Source of the DNA: Dehalococcoidales bacterium
Lineage (GTDB): Bacteria > Chloroflexota > Dehalococcoidia > Dehalococcoidales > RBG-16-60-22
Direction of reading: 5' to 3'
Assembly (NCBI GenBank): GCA_030603605.1
Contig: JAUVXN010000067.1
Location: forward strand, 1-6,887
Length of the DNA stretch: 6,887 nucleotides
Position 1 is the first letter of the stretch. Every line of letters begins with the position of its first letter. Both the position numbers and the translations under genes were made by a program. Shown here in pieces: positions 5,836-6,887 of the stretch. A model generated the notes under the pieces. It was not told the DNA's origin. It saw only the letters and a list, made by a program, of their open reading frames with translations, and ran no database searches.

Positions 5836-6887
5836 GTGTTCGGTCTTTTTGAAACCGGGTTTCAGATTTTTTACTGGGGTAACGCATTGATGCTCCTTAT
5901 AGGAGGGGCTCTAGTCTTCCTGGGAATTGCCAAGAAGATGGAGCCTCTTTTATTGGTGCCCATAGGCTTTGGCATAATGCTGATTAATCTTCCCCTTGGC
6001 GGCCTGATGGACTATGAGCTGGATATCAAAAACACTGCGGAAGTGCCAGCCCAGGTTATCAGTATTGAGGTGGATGAAGGCAGTAAGTTCAGGGAAAACG
6101 ATGTTATTTTAAGATTAGACTCAGGGGAAGTTTTAGCGCCAATTGGTGGCAGGATTAGGGAATTCACGGTTTCACCAGGTCAGGAGGTTGAGCCGGGTGA
6201 GACAATGGCAGTAATGATAACCTCTGCCCAGACTCCTTTGCCAACCAGGCCGGTGGGGTTGCTATCCAGGGTATTTCAGTACGGCATAATGTGGCAGATT
6301 ATACCGCCGCTCATCTTCCTTTGCCTGGGAGCATTAACCGACTTCGGTCCGATGATAGCCAACCCTAGAACTCTGCTGCTCGGTGCGGCCGCTCAATTCG
6401 GTGTCTATTTTGCCTTTTTTGCCGCTTTAGCCACCAACTTCTTTATGCCGGACGGGTTCACCATCGCTGAGGCAGCCTCCATCGGGATAATCGGAGGTGC
6501 CGAAGGACCAACTACAATTTATGTTACCTCTCTTCTTGCCCCTCATATAATCGGTGCTACCGCTATCGCCTGTTATTCTTATATGGCGCTGGTGCCTATT
6601 ATCCAGCCGCCGATAATAAGGTTGCTCACCTCCGAAAAAGAGCGGGCTATATATATGAAACCGCAACTGCGCGAGGTTTCACAGCTGGAGAAAATTCTGT
6701 TCCCTATAACTTCGGCAGTGATTGTAATCCTGTTTGTCCCTATGTCAGCCCCGCTCATCGGCTGCTTCATGGTGGGAAACCTGTTTATGACCTGCGGCGT
6801 TACCGACCGGCTGAGTAAAACGTCGCAGACGGCATTCATAGATATGTTGACCATTTTCCTGACGCTGGCTATAGGCGCTACCATGAG
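5836..6887 (+). CDS. Na+-translocating decarboxylase beta subunit (OadB/MmdB-like), 3' end outside window, with inserted biotinyl-like domain
   Basis: This is an integral membrane subunit that decarboxylates carboxybiotin and exports Na+. The first 350 residues are visible. The N-terminus (FYWGNALMLLIGG, then EPLLLVPIGFGIMLINLP, 36-53) is classic OadB. The core resumes with PPLIFLCLGALTDFGPMIANP (157-177) and continues through IGIIGGAEGPTTIY (216-229) and YSYMALVPIIQPPI (247-260). Between them, residues 59-145 are much longer than normal and contain a biotinyl/lipoyl-like domain at 70-128 without a modifiable lysine. In the conserved GGADGPT motif the aspartate is Glu223. The C-terminal region with the other conserved polar residues is cut off. 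The GTG at 5836 has GGAG at 5828-5831 and yields the standard N-terminus; an ATG at 5890 would remove part of the first helix. No frameshift is visible. The substrate of the complex is not decidable without the alpha subunit. Confidence 0.93.
   Translation, partial: MFGLFETGFQIFYWGNALMLLIGGALVFLGIAKKMEPLLLVPIGFGIMLINLPLGGLMDYELDIKNTAEVPAQVISIEVDEGSKFRENDVILRLDSGEVLAPIGGRIREFTVSPGQEVEPGETMAVMITSAQTPLPTRPVGLLSRVFQYGIMWQIIPPLIFLCLGALTDFGPMIANPRTLLLGAAAQFGVYFAFFAALATNFFMPDGFTIAEAASIGIIGGAEGPTTIYVTSLLAPHIIGATAIACYSYMALVPIIQPPIIRLLTSEKERAIYMKPQLREVSQLEKILFPITSAVIVILFVPMSAPLIGCFMVGNLFMTCGVTDRLSKTSQTAFIDMLTIFLTLAIGATM

Noticed and set aside
6427..6884. Minus-strand open frames at the right end
   Set aside because: They lie opposite the OadB-type gene, whose plus-strand frame runs uninterrupted to the window edge with clear family motifs.

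Overview
The window looks like a piece of a bacterial chromosome of moderate GC content, gene-dense and read entirely on the + strand. ClpC begins with a Chloroflexota-like N-terminus, and an isolated 5S rRNA gene sits among protein genes. A Na+-pump decarboxylase cassette and a corrinoid methyltransferase pair point to an anaerobe. An uncultured member of the Chloroflexota, perhaps Dehalococcoidia, is my best guess. That is an inference from family resemblance and was not tested by any search.

Region 1 (3-2293) is a probable operon. It holds the last 100 residues of a MalG-type sugar ABC permease, a UROD/MtaA-like methyltransferase-family protein with an apparent HxC...C zinc site, and a MtaC/MttC-type corrinoid protein with an intact DxHxxG motif. 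Together they suggest uptake of a small organic compound coupled to methyl transfer through a corrinoid. The substrate is unknown. A possible terminator closes the unit.

Region 2 (about 2354-5297) holds a solitary 5S rRNA gene and then clpC. ClpC is a two-AAA+ unfoldase with an IGF loop for ClpP. A good sigma70-type promoter (TTGACC, 17 nt, TATACT) lies between the two, directly after the 5S T-run. ClpC carries about 70 unexpected residues near its C-terminus that resemble the small domain found at the end of many ABC-2 ATPases.

Region 3 (5277-6887) begins with a near-consensus promoter overlapping the clpC stop and a terminator-like leader hairpin. It then carries three tightly packed genes of a biotin-dependent Na+-translocating decarboxylase: an OadG/MmdD-like one-helix subunit, a minimal 73-aa biotin carrier and an OadB/MmdB-like membrane subunit cut by the window end. 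The carboxyltransferase (alpha) subunit is not in view. The OadB-like subunit is unusual: a biotinyl-like domain lacking its lysine hairpin is inserted between its first helices and the rest of the channel, and the conserved GGADGPT motif reads GGAEGPT.

The strongest leads are the two extra domains (in OadB and in ClpC). No mobile elements, CRISPR arrays or tRNAs were seen, and no stretch over 300 bases lacks a gene.
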